A stretch of DNA of 11,032 nucleotides from Rhodoferax sp. (lineage in GTDB: Bacteria > Pseudomonadota > Gammaproteobacteria > Burkholderiales > Burkholderiaceae_C): assembly GCA_029865675.1 (NCBI GenBank), contig JARXAU010000223.1, forward strand, positions 1 to 11,032. Direction: 5' to 3'. Below, in pieces: positions 1 to 6,501 of the stretch (positions are counted from its first letter, which is position 1; each line of letters begins with the position of its first letter). The notes beneath the pieces were generated by a model that saw only the letters and a program-made list of their open reading frames with translations, ran no database searches and was not told the origin of the DNA. The position numbers were made by a program, and so were the translations under genes.

Positions 1-105
1 CGGCGTCTGCGCCTGGGCCACAAAGGCCCCGCCTGCCCTGAGAAAAACGAGCGCACATAGCGCCGTAGCAAGCGATTTCAAGGCCTGGGGGAGAAGAATA
101 AACAT
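1..105 (-). CDS. N-terminus of an exported protein (partial, runs off the left edge)
   Basis: An open frame starts with ATG at 105-103 and stays open to base 1, giving 35 codons. The residues look like a Sec signal peptide: a short start with one lysine (MFILLPQALK), a hydrophobic core rich in Ala, Leu and Val, then AFVAQAQTP, which resembles a signal peptidase I site (A-x-A). The mature part lies outside the window, so the function cannot be named; it is probably periplasmic or outer membrane. No clear Shine-Dalgarno precedes the ATG. The gene is divergent from the Hsp20-like gene, with about 90 bp between the two starts. Confidence 0.6.
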   Translation of the reverse strand, partial: MFILLPQALKSLATALCALVFLRAGGAFVAQAQTP

Positions 106-196
106 GCAGAAAAACGCTTGAATTGCCGGGGAACGCGCACACCTCTGGTCCATGCGGCGCCCGCTGTGGGGGCCGCGCAGTGTACTTGGAGCCCTT

Positions 197-619
197 ATGT
201 TTTTTGCGACGACCCCCTCCCCTTTGGCCGCTGGTTTTGGTACCGCTTTTGACCATCCGCTGCGCAGACGCGTCTACGCCCAAACGGGCAACGCTGCCGC
301 CCAGTTTTTGGAAAAAACTCTCGCGGCGACCCGCAGCGCCAGCGCACACGACGCCGAGATCACACAAGATGACAAGCAGTTCACGCTCACGCTGGACGTT
401 CCCGGCATCGCCAAAGAGCAGTTGACCATCCGCATCGAAGGCGCAATTGTGCGCATCGAGTCCAAAGACGACGCACCCCGGCGCTACCGCGCAGCCTATG
501 AGTTCGGCCAAGAGATTGACACCGCCGCCAGCAGCGCCAAGCTGGAAAACGGCGTGCTCAGCCTGACGCTGGCCAAGCTGGTGCCGGTGAGCAAAGCGAC
601 CGAACTGGCGATTGCCTAA
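197..619 (+). CDS. Hsp20/alpha-crystallin-domain small heat-shock-like protein
   Basis: This 140-residue protein should act as an ATP-independent holdase for unfolding proteins. Its alpha-crystallin domain covers about residues 52-128. The pattern FTLTLDVPGIAKEQL (62-76) matches the beta-strand and Asp-Val-Pro-Gly stretch typical of the family, and KLENGVLSLTLAK (115-127) is the conserved A-x-L-x-N-G-V-L region. The N-terminal arm (1-50) is short and Ala/Arg-rich. The C-terminal I-x-I/V anchor is weak or absent (ending ELAIA), so oligomer assembly may differ from that of standard family members. I chose ATG 197 because GGAG at 188-191 sits 5 nt upstream and the protein then begins MFFA, as many betaproteobacterial homologues do. 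An in-frame ATG at 152 would add 15 residues but has no good ribosome binding site. The gene is monocistronic and converges on tsaD. Confidence 0.75.
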   Translation: MFFATTPSPLAAGFGTAFDHPLRRRVYAQTGNAAAQFLEKTLAATRSASAHDAEITQDDKQFTLTLDVPGIAKEQLTIRIEGAIVRIESKDDAPRRYRAAYEFGQEIDTAASSAKLENGVLSLTLAKLVPVSKATELAIA

Positions 620-627
620 AGCGCTTG

Positions 628-650
628 AGCCCCGGCGCACAGCCGGGGCT
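628..650. terminator. Hairpin between convergent Hsp20-like gene and tsaD
   Basis: A perfect 9-bp GC-rich stem (628-636 with 642-650, arms AGCCCCGGC and GCCGGGGCT) with a 5-nt loop starts 8 nt after the Hsp20-like stop. It lies 10 nt beyond the tsaD stop on the other strand. Its position suits a bidirectional terminator. There is no run of T on either side, so intrinsic termination is inferred from position and stem strength only. Confidence 0.5.
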
Positions 651-659
651 GCGCTGCGC

Positions 660-1826
660 TTACAAAGCATGCAGCGGCCAGCGCGGCTTGACGTCAAAAG
701 CGTAGTCTCTGCGCGCCGCCTGCAGGCCGCTTTGCAGGCGCATGGCGGCCGCCATGGCGATCATGGCGCCGTTGTCGGTGCACAGGTGCAGCTCGGGGTA
801 GTGCACGCGCACGCCGCGCTTGGCGCATTCGGCGTTGAGTTGGGCGCGCAGGCTTTTGTTGGCCCCCACGCCCCCGGCCACCACCAGGCGCTTGAGGCCC
901 GTGGTTTTGAGCGCGGTAAGCGATTTTTTGACCAGCACATCGGCAATGGCCGCTTGGGTGGACGCCGCCAGGTTGGCGCGCGCCTTGAGGGGCAGCTTCT
1001 CAAAGCCTGGCGTGGCGCCCGAGGCCAGCTTGGCGCCTGCTTGCGCGCCGTCCCACTCCAGCGCCTCCTGGGCCGCCACCATTTTTTGCGACTGCACCAG
1101 CACGGCGGTTTTGAGACCAGCGAAAGAAAAATCGAGGTTGCCGCTGTGCAGCAACGGGCGCGGCAAGGCAAAGGCCTGCGGGTCGCCCTGCTCGGCCAGT
1201 GCCGCCAGCGCCGGGCCGCCGGGGTAGCCCAGGCCCATGAGCTTGGCGGACTTGTCAAAGGCTTCGCCTGCGGCGTCGTCAATGGTTTCGCCCAGCAGCG
1301 CGTAGCGGCCCACGCCGTCCACCCGCATGAGCTGGGTGTGGCCGCCGGACACCAGCAGCGCGACAAACGGAAACTCCGGCGGGTCGGCACTTAAAAACGG
1401 CGAAAGCAAATGCCCCTCCAGGTGGTGCACGCCCAGTACCGGCTTGTTCAGGGCGGCCGCTAACGCGCAGGCCACGCCCGCGCCCACCAGCAAAGCCCCG
1501 GCCAGACCGGGGCCGCGTGTGTAAGCCACCACGTCCACGTCGGCCAGTTGGTGGCCCGACTTGTCCAGCACCTCGGTGGTGAGCGGCAGCACGCGGCGGA
1601 TGTGGTCGCGGCTGGCCAGCTCGGGCACCACGCCGCCAAAGGCCTGGTGCATCTCCACCTGGCTGTACAAGGCGTGGGCCAGCAGCACTGGCACCGCGCC
1701 CGCGCGCATGGCAACCAGCGCCACGCCGGTTTCGTCGCACGAGGACTCAAAGCCCAGCACCAAGGTGGGTTCCCCCCGGTTTTCGGGCGAGTGCGCGGCG
1801 GCGGCTGGGGCTATATCGTGGGTCAT
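660..1826 (-). CDS. tsaD: tRNA N6-threonylcarbamoyladenosine transferase TsaD
   Basis: TsaD transfers threonylcarbamoyl from threonylcarbamoyl-AMP to A37 of ANN-decoding tRNAs, working with TsaB and TsaE in the cytoplasm. The 388-residue product shows the family signatures: FESSCDETGVAL (26-37), the metal-binding HHLEGH (134-139), the phosphate/substrate region FDKSAKLMGLGYPGG (190-204), NLDFSFAGLKT (230-240) and the C-terminal DNGAMIA (351-357). It is longer than the usual 340 or so residues for two reasons. There is a low-complexity N-terminal tail of about 21 residues before LVLGFESS, and an inserted Ala/Gly-rich stretch at about 249-285. The start is uncertain. ATG 1826 has no clear Shine-Dalgarno. 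An in-frame TTG at 1763-1761, preceded by GGGGGGAA 6-8 nt upstream, would start the protein at LVLGFESS, as in most homologues. The gene is divergent from the GNAT gene with a 45-bp gap. Confidence 0.95.
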   Translation of the reverse strand: MTHDIAPAAAAHSPENRGEPTLVLGFESSCDETGVALVAMRAGAVPVLLAHALYSQVEMHQAFGGVVPELASRDHIRRVLPLTTEVLDKSGHQLADVDVVAYTRGPGLAGALLVGAGVACALAAALNKPVLGVHHLEGHLLSPFLSADPPEFPFVALLVSGGHTQLMRVDGVGRYALLGETIDDAAGEAFDKSAKLMGLGYPGGPALAALAEQGDPQAFALPRPLLHSGNLDFSFAGLKTAVLVQSQKMVAAQEALEWDGAQAGAKLASGATPGFEKLPLKARANLAASTQAAIADVLVKKSLTALKTTGLKRLVVAGGVGANKSLRAQLNAECAKRGVRVHYPELHLCTDNGAMIAMAAAMRLQSGLQAARRDYAFDVKPRWPLHAL

Positions 1827-1858
1827 ACAGGCGGGGGAGTTTAGGGCAGTGCCTGGGG

Positions 1859-1864
1859 CACAAT
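1859..1864 (+). promoter_or_regulatory. Candidate -10 box for a leaderless GNAT transcript
   Basis: CACAAT matches the sigma70 -10 hexamer at 4 of 6 positions and ends 7 nt before the ATG at 1872, where no Shine-Dalgarno is visible. Transcription from it would start at or next to the start codon. No good -35 is seen. Support comes mainly from the same layout recurring before two other genes in this window. Confidence 0.3.
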
Positions 1865-1871
1865 TCCCGGC

Positions 1872-2654
1872 ATGTACCCCTTTCCCGACGTTGAGTCCAT
1901 AGAACGCGCCACGCTGGACGCCGTGTGCCCAGCCGAAGTGAACGAGTTTCCCGGCTGGCTTCTGCCCTACGACCCCCTGCCCGTTGGCCGTGCACAAAGC
2001 GCAGTGCCGCTGGCGCATACGCCACTTTCAGTGCCCGAGTTGCGCCAGATTGAGGCGCACTACCAGCAAAGCGGCCGAGCCACTGTGTTTCGACTGCCCG
2101 AGGGTTTGATCAGCGCCGAGGCAGCTAGCGCGCTGCACACCATGGGCTATACCGGCGCGCATGGCGTGCTGGTCCAAGTGGCCGAACTCGCCGGCCTGCT
2201 ACGCCTGGCGCCACTTGATGCAGCCACGCTAAGCGCGGCGCCCAGCGCACAGTGGGCCTCGGTCTACACCGCATACGGCTTTGACCCGGTAGACGGCGCC
2301 CACCGCGTGCAGTTGCTCAGCCGCAGCCGCCACGTGGTGTATGCCCATGTGAGCGAAGGCGGCCAGGCGCTGGCGGCAGGCACGGGGTCGATCAGCCACG
2401 GCTGGCTCAGCATCCACGGCATGCGCACCGCGCCCAGCGCCCAAGGCCGTGGGTTGGCATCGCGCATCCTGGCCGGCCTGGCTGCGCATGCGGCAGCGCA
2501 AGGCGTACACCGCGTGTTTTTGCAGGTGGAAGACGACAACACGGTGGCGCAGGGCTTGTACCGCAAGGCCGGGTTTGTGACGGCTTGGCAGTATCACTAT
2601 TGGCGGGCCGTAAAGCACGCACCCCGCGCGCAAGACGAGCTACGCCGTTGTTAG
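1872..2654 (+). CDS. GNAT family N-acetyltransferase with extra N-terminal half
   Basis: This 260-residue cytoplasmic enzyme should transfer an acetyl group from acetyl-CoA to an unknown amine. The C-terminal half (about 130-250) is a GNAT domain. SAQGRGLASRIL (189-200) is motif A, the acetyl-CoA pyrophosphate loop (Q/R-x-x-G-x-G/A). NTVAQGLYRKAGF (223-235) is motif B with the catalytic-region Tyr. The N-terminal half contains FPGWLLPYDPLPVGRAQSAVPL (from about 26) and ATVFRLPEG (70-78). This resembles the W-L-L...R-x-x-S-x-x-P and V-F-R-L pattern of two-part GNAT proteins common in proteobacteria. The neighbouring tsaD suggests nothing firm. It is not RimI, which is shorter and lacks this N-terminal part. 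It lies 64 bp upstream of the YbiB gene on the same strand. Confidence 0.85.
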   Translation: MYPFPDVESIERATLDAVCPAEVNEFPGWLLPYDPLPVGRAQSAVPLAHTPLSVPELRQIEAHYQQSGRATVFRLPEGLISAEAASALHTMGYTGAHGVLVQVAELAGLLRLAPLDAATLSAAPSAQWASVYTAYGFDPVDGAHRVQLLSRSRHVVYAHVSEGGQALAAGTGSISHGWLSIHGMRTAPSAQGRGLASRILAGLAAHAAAQGVHRVFLQVEDDNTVAQGLYRKAGFVTAWQYHYWRAVKHAPRAQDELRRC

Positions 2655-2706
2655 TTCAGACTCGGAGCTCCATAAGCTCATAGCGCCAGCGCCCCCAGCC
2701 GTCGCC

Positions 2707-2712
2707 GACAAT
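2707..2712 (+). promoter_or_regulatory. Candidate -10 box just before the YbiB-type gene
   Basis: GACAAT (4 of 6 matches to TATAAT) ends 6 nt before the ATG at 2719, again without a Shine-Dalgarno. It has the same geometry as the box at 1859-1864. No convincing -35 lies 16-18 nt upstream, so the call is weak on its own. Confidence 0.27.
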
Positions 2713-2718
2713 CCGCCC

Positions 2719-3624
2719 ATGGGCATAGGCACTTACCTCAAGGAAATCGGGCGTGGCAAAGACGGCGCGCGCGCACTCAGCCGCGAACAAGCCGCCGACT
2801 TGTGGGGCCAGTTGCTCGACGGCAGCGTGACCGACTTGGAGGTGGGCGCCTTTTGCCTGGCCATGCGCATCAAGGGCGAAACGCCCCAGGAGATGGCCGG
2901 TTTTCTGGACGCCACCGCCGCGCGCCTGCACCACGTGCCTGCGGGCGACAAGCCGCTCATCGCCATTCCCAGCTACAACGGGGCGCGCAAGCTGCCGGTG
3001 CTCACGCCCCTGCTGGCGCTGCTGCTGGCGCGCGAAGGCTGGCCGGTACTGGTGCACGGCGCGGCCACCGAGAGCCGGCGCGTGTTCACCGCCGAGGTGC
3101 TGGCAGCGCTGGGAATTGCCCCAGAAAGCACCATCACCGCGATTGCGCCGGGCCGTGTGGCCTTTGTGCCCACGGCGCTGTTGCATCCAGGCCTGCAACG
3201 CCTGCTTGATGTCCGCCGGGTGGTCAACTTGCGCAACTCGGCGCACAGCCTGGTCAAGCTCATGAACCCCAGCCAAGGCCCCAGCCTGCTGGTGACCAGC
3301 TACACCCACCCCGAATACGCCACGTCCATGGCCGCCACGCTGGCGCTCGTTCAAGCCAACGCGCTGCTGCTGCGCGGCACCGAGGGCGAGGCCGTGGCCG
3401 ACCCCCGGCGCACGCCCAAAATGCAGGCCTTTGTGCACGGCGCGCCCGTGCTGCTGCAAGCACCGCAAACCGGCAGCCTGGGCGAGCTGCCCGCCTTGCC
3501 CACGGCCATCGACGCCGCGTCCACCGCCGCCTACATCCGCGCGGTGCTGAACGGCCAGCTACCGGTGCCCGCCCCCATTGCCCAACAAGTGGCCCACGTC
3601 TTGCACCTGGCCGCTACTTTGTGA
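2719..3624 (+). CDS. ybiB: YbiB/TrpD2-type nucleic-acid-binding protein (glycosyltransferase family 3 fold)
   Basis: The 301-residue product resembles E. coli YbiB throughout. Matches include YLKEIGRGKDGARAL (6-20), LAMRIKGETPQEMAGF (47-62), IPSYNGARKLPVLTPLLALLL (from 83), VVNLRNSAHSLVKL (168-181), HPEY (197-200) and LLLRGTEGE (216-224). The family has the fold of anthranilate phosphoribosyltransferase (TrpD). The TrpD glycine-rich PRPP loop is replaced by SYNGARK, and E. coli YbiB was described as a DNA/RNA-binding protein rather than a tryptophan enzyme. A role in nucleic acid metabolism is therefore established knowledge for the homologue and an inference here. It is slightly shorter than the E. 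coli protein (about 320). The gene ends 9 bp before cobA, so the two are probably co-transcribed. No Shine-Dalgarno is seen before ATG 2719. Confidence 0.9.
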   Translation: MGIGTYLKEIGRGKDGARALSREQAADLWGQLLDGSVTDLEVGAFCLAMRIKGETPQEMAGFLDATAARLHHVPAGDKPLIAIPSYNGARKLPVLTPLLALLLAREGWPVLVHGAATESRRVFTAEVLAALGIAPESTITAIAPGRVAFVPTALLHPGLQRLLDVRRVVNLRNSAHSLVKLMNPSQGPSLLVTSYTHPEYATSMAATLALVQANALLLRGTEGEAVADPRRTPKMQAFVHGAPVLLQAPQTGSLGELPALPTAIDAASTAAYIRAVLNGQLPVPAPIAQQVAHVLHLAATL

Positions 3625-3633
3625 TCTGTCTTT

Positions 3634-4428
3634 ATGTCCACTTTTTCTAGCCCCTCCATGGGCAGCGTCACCCTGGTGGGCGCAGGCCCCGGCGACCCCG
3701 ACTTGCTCACGCTCAAAGCGGTCAAAGCCATTGGCAGCGCCACGGTGCTGATGGTGGACGACTTGGTGAACGACGCTGTGCTGGCCCACGCCGCGCCCAG
3801 CGCCCGCGTGGTCTACGTGGGCAAACGCGGCGGCTGCGCCAGCACGCCGCAGGCGTTTATTGAAAAGCTGATGGTCAGCGAAGCGCAGCGCGGCGAACAG
3901 GTAGTGCGGCTCAAGGGTGGTGACCCTTTTGTTTTTGGCCGGGGCGGCGAAGAGGTGGAAGCGCTGCAAGCCGCAGGCATTGCGGTGCAAGTCGTCAACG
4001 GCATTACCTCGGGCCTGGCGGCGCTCACCAGTCTGAACGTGCCGCTCACCCACCGCGAGCACGCGCACGGCGTGGTCTTCGTCACCGGCCACGCCAAGCC
4101 GGGCGACAGTGGCACCGATTGGGTGGCGCTGTCGCACACCGCGCGCCAGGCCAAGCTCACCCTGGTGATTTACATGGGCGTAAGCGGCGCCGCCGCCATT
4201 GAGCAGGCGCTGCTGCAAGGCCTGGACGCCGACACGCCGATCGCCATCATCCAAAACGCCAGCCTGCCCACCCAGCGCCACGCCACGGCCACTTTGTCCA
4301 CGCTGCACGCCACGCTGGGCCGCGAAGGGCTGGGCAGCCCCAGCGTGATTGTGGTGGGCGATGTGCTGCGCGGCTTGGCCGCAGCCAGCGCTTGCGTGTC
4401 CGAGAGCGCCCTGCGCCGTGAAGCCTAA
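3634..4428 (+). CDS. cobA: Uroporphyrinogen-III C-methyltransferase (SUMT)
   Basis: SUMT uses two S-adenosylmethionine molecules to methylate uroporphyrinogen III at C2 and C7. The product, precorrin-2, is the branch point to siroheme and cobalamin. The 264-residue protein carries the standard motifs: LVGAGPGDPDLLTLKA (14-29), LKGGDPFVFGRGGEE (93-107, SAM/substrate loop), GITSGLA (123-129), PLTHRE (137-142), TGH (151-153) and YMG (180-182). It is the single-domain form, without the CysG dehydrogenase/ferrochelatase half. VDDLVNDAVL (41-50) in place of the common Y-D-R-L-V is the betaproteobacterial version. The start at ATG 3634 is by position 9 bp after the YbiB gene; an alternative ATG at 3658 would begin just before the first strand. 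Neither has a good Shine-Dalgarno. No siroheme-dependent reductase gene is visible here. Confidence 0.93.
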   Translation: MSTFSSPSMGSVTLVGAGPGDPDLLTLKAVKAIGSATVLMVDDLVNDAVLAHAAPSARVVYVGKRGGCASTPQAFIEKLMVSEAQRGEQVVRLKGGDPFVFGRGGEEVEALQAAGIAVQVVNGITSGLAALTSLNVPLTHREHAHGVVFVTGHAKPGDSGTDWVALSHTARQAKLTLVIYMGVSGAAAIEQALLQGLDADTPIAIIQNASLPTQRHATATLSTLHATLGREGLGSPSVIVVGDVLRGLAAASACVSESALRREA

Positions 4429-4451
4429 GAGGTGAAGACACTCTCATGATG

Positions 4452-4495
4452 GGGGGTGTTGCGCAGCTTCATTTGGGGGTGCTGCGCACCTTCAT
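4452..4495. repeat. Two near-identical 21-bp tandem copies between cobA and the MgtC/DUF4010 gene
   Basis: GGGGGTGTTGCGCAGCTTCAT-type sequence occurs at 4452-4472 and again at 4475-4495, with 19 of 21 positions identical and a 23-bp period. TGCGCAGC (4460-4467) in the first copy is the reverse complement of GCTGCGCA (4481-4488) in the second, so the pair can fold into an 8-bp stem. The second copy can also fold on itself (GGTGC-TGC-GCACC). The repeat fills the space between two convergent genes and its last base overlaps the TGA of the minus-strand gene. It may be a terminator or a REP-like relic; no T-tract is present. Confidence 0.6.
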
Positions 4496-5766
4496 CAAAG
4501 TGAGTGCGAGCCCAAGGCAAGCACGGCAGCCACCCACACCGCCGCCATCAGCAAAATCAGACCGGGCAGCACGCGCAAGCGGTAGCCCGGGCTGCCGGTG
4601 TACAGCACGATCACTGCCTTGGTAAAGGTGTTGGTCGACAAAGCGGTCAGCACGGCCCAGGGTGTATCGGCCAGCGCCAGCTTGCCGCTGCCCACCAAGG
4701 CACTCACCGAGGCCACCACCGAGTGGGCGTCGACCAAGCCGGTAGCTGCCGCACCGTAGACCAGCGCGCGCGGCCCCAGCCAGGCATTGAGCGCAGCCGC
4801 CACCAAAGTAACGACCAGCACAAAGCCGGCCAGGGTGAAGGTGGCTTGCAGCTCAAAAGCATGGCCCTGAACCACTCCGCCCCAGGCCGATGGCCGTGCG
4901 GGATGGCCGCTTACCATGAGCGCCAGCGCGTACAGCGCAGCCGCTGCTGCCCCAGCAAGCAGGGGCAACAGCACAATCACAAACAAACCGGGCAGCAGCA
5001 ACCACAGCGCCAGGGACAGCTGCACCATGGTCGCCACCGTGGACAACACGGCCCCAGCCGCTGCACCGCGCAGTTGCGCAGCGTCCTGCTTGGAGAGCTT
5101 GGCCATGGCATAAATAGTGGCCGTGCTGGAGACAAAGCCCCCCGCCAGACCGCTCACCGCCAGCCCGTATTGCGAGCCTAGCAGCCGCCGCCCCATATGG
5201 CCCATGGCACCCACGGCCATGATCATCACCACAAAGCGCACCACGGCATGGGGGTTGATGGCCTGCCACGGGCCTATATAGCGGTCGGGCGCCAGCGGCA
5301 GCGCAATCTAGGCCATGCCCAAAAACAGGATGACGTCGTGCAGCTCAGCCTGGGTGAGCGCCCGGCGAACAAACTGGTGCATTTGGTCACGCCCGGCCAG
5401 CAAGGCCGCCAGCGTGACGCCAATGCCTGCGCCCATGGCCGGGCGGGTCACACACAAGGCGCCCAGCAGGCAGGTCAGCAGCAGCGCCACCTCAGAAGTC
5501 AGCCCCGCATCGCGCGCGTGGTTGCGCTGGTAAGCGACCACGGACAGGCCGCCCACAATGAGCAAGACCACCAATAAGGCAAAGGGTTGGTCCAGCGCAG
5601 TGGCCACGCCGCCAGACAGTGCGCTGATCGCAAAGGTGCGGATGCCCGCAGCGCTGCGCTGCGGGTCCGGGCCTTTGCGCCGTTCGCGCTCAGCGCCCAC
5701 CAGCAGCCCTATGCCCAAAGCCACACTCAGCTTGATCCACAAGCCCATGTCGTTAGGTGCCAGCAC
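4495..5766 (-). pseudogene. MgtC/DUF4010 membrane protein gene interrupted by an in-frame amber codon
   Basis: Read through, this is one 423-codon gene of the usual length for MgtC-DUF4010 proteins. The N-terminal MgtC-like part (about 8-152) has WIKLSVALGIGLLVGAERER (10-29), GIRTFAISALSGG (41-53) and several membrane helices. The DUF4010 part (about 175-415) adds helices and conserved stretches such as SSTATIYAMAKL and GLVDAHSVVASVSAL. At codon 153 a TAG (5310-5308) follows FLGMA. The same frame then continues IALPLAPDRYIGPWQAINPH, exactly the expected linker, with no shift. One base change (for example TTG Leu to TAG) explains this. As written, translation gives a 152-residue MgtC half, and the DUF4010 half could only come from reinitiation (for example GTG 5244) or readthrough. 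Start: GTG 5766 gives the longest form; ATG 5748 (MGLWIKLS) is equally plausible. Neither has a clear Shine-Dalgarno. The biochemical role of the family is unknown. Confidence 0.85.
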
Positions 5767-5792
5767 TTTGTTTTATGGTTTACATGGGTTCA

Positions 5793-5806
5793 TTGACAAG
5801 AATCAA
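5793..5806 (+). promoter_or_regulatory. FNR/ANR-like binding site between uspA and the MgtC/DUF4010 gene
   Basis: TTGAC-AAGA-ATCAA matches the FNR/ANR consensus TTGAT-N4-ATCAA at 9 of 10 defined positions. It lies 116 nt before the UspA start. CATAGA (5832-5837) lies at about the right distance for a weak -10 of a class II FNR promoter, with the box centred near -41 to -45. UspA-family genes are common members of FNR/ANR regulons in proteobacteria, which supports the assignment to uspA. The site also lies 27 nt upstream of the divergent GTG 5766 and could affect both genes. Confidence 0.5.
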
Positions 5807-5921
5807 TATACGCCCGCACACCGTCAACGACCATAGACCCAGGACAAGGCGGGTGCAAATAGAGCCAACAATGAATGCCGCTCAACCCACCTTGAATCCA
5901 ACAACCTACATGGAGACTGGC

Positions 5922-6347
5922 ATGAAAATTCTGATCGCGATTGATGGCTCTAAATCTGCACTGCAGGCGGTGAAGTACGCCATAGGGCTTGGCGGCGCGT
6001 TGGCCCAAGCGCCCCACATCACCCTGGTAACGGTGCACGACGAAACCGGGCTGCGCCATCTGGCCAAACACCTGCCCAAGGACGGCTTGGACGACTACTT
6101 TCGCCAAGTGAGCGAGCGTGACCTCAAGCCCGCGCGCAAACTGCTGGACAAAGCCCACTTGGCGCACGACATGGTCATCAAGTTCGGCAACGTGGTGGAA
6201 GAAATACTGGGCACCGCCAGCGCGGGCAAGTTCGACGTCATCGTGCTGGGCAGCAAAGGCCGCTCCGGCTTTGGCGACCTGGTGCTCGGTTCGGTCGCCC
6301 AGCGTGTGTGTGCGCTGTCCAAACAGCCCGTGGTGCTGGTCAAGTAG
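5922..6347 (+). CDS. Universal stress protein, UspA family (ATP-binding type)
   Basis: This 141-residue single-domain cytoplasmic protein starts MKILIAIDGSKSALQAV, the usual first beta-strand and Asp of the fold. It ends with the nucleotide-binding motif GSKGRSGFGDLVLGS (110-124), which fits G-x2-G-x9-G-S/T, followed by AQRVCALSKQPVVLVK. It should therefore belong to the ATP-binding branch (MJ0577-like) rather than the E. coli UspA branch. ATG 5922 is supported by GGAG at 5912-5915 with 6 nt spacing; in-frame codons further upstream (for example ATG 5871) add residues that do not fit the family. An FNR-like box upstream suggests induction at low oxygen, which is inferred. The gene is followed by a strong hairpin and appears monocistronic. 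Confidence 0.93.
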   Translation: MKILIAIDGSKSALQAVKYAIGLGGALAQAPHITLVTVHDETGLRHLAKHLPKDGLDDYFRQVSERDLKPARKLLDKAHLAHDMVIKFGNVVEEILGTASAGKFDVIVLGSKGRSGFGDLVLGSVAQRVCALSKQPVVLVK

Positions 6348-6350
6348 GCC

Positions 6351-6383
6351 CCGCGCCTGCGGTGCGCACCACGGCAGGCGCGG
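6351..6383 (+). terminator. Hairpin after uspA
   Basis: CCGCGCCTGC (6351-6360) pairs perfectly with GCAGGCGCGG (6374-6383) to form a 10-bp stem starting 3 nt after the uspA stop. The 13-nt loop contains the palindrome GGTGCGCACC. There is no T-run after it, so it may stabilise the mRNA 3' end or terminate with a factor rather than act as a classical intrinsic terminator. Confidence 0.5.
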
Positions 6384-6397
6384 CTTGCGGTGCCGCC

Positions 6398-6426
6398 TTG
6401 AAAGATGGTCGATTTGATGATCTATT
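6398..6426 (+). promoter_or_regulatory. Sigma70-like promoter for the molybdo-hydroxylase operon
   Basis: TTGAAA (6398-6403, 5 of 6 to TTGACA) is separated by exactly 17 bp from TCTATT (6421-6426, 4 of 6 to TATAAT). It lies after the uspA hairpin and 75 bp before the first gene, in a stretch clearly more AT-rich than its surroundings. This predicts transcription from about 6433 and a leader of about 70 nt. Confidence 0.45.
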
Positions 6427-6501
6427 TGGTCGTCGACTGAAAGCGTACGGTGGAGCGGCTTCTATTACCATGCGGGCACCGTCCAATTGAGGAAAAAGCC
6501 C

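Noticed and set aside
117..153. Possible heat-shock (sigma32) promoter before the Hsp20-like gene, from CTTGAAT at 117-123
   Set aside because: The -35-like part is good, but no C-rich -10 (CCCCAT-type) is present at 13-15 nt spacing; TCCAT occurs only about 25 nt away.
612..1394. Long plus-strand frame of 260 codons opposite tsaD
   Set aside because: It is antisense to strongly conserved TsaD motifs. Its product is a His/Gln/Arg-rich string without domains, a typical shadow in GC-rich DNA.
2656..3468. Minus-strand frame of 270 codons opposite the YbiB gene
   Set aside because: The YbiB reading has family motifs along its full length. The opposite frame gives low-complexity Gly/His/Gln/Arg sequence only.
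3559..4308. Minus-strand frame of 249 codons opposite cobA
   Set aside because: It is antisense to well-conserved CobA motifs and has no recognisable protein features.
5793..5812. TTGACA followed by TATACG read as a sigma70 promoter
   Set aside because: The spacing is only 8 bp, far too short for a -35/-10 pair. The same bases fit an FNR-type box better.
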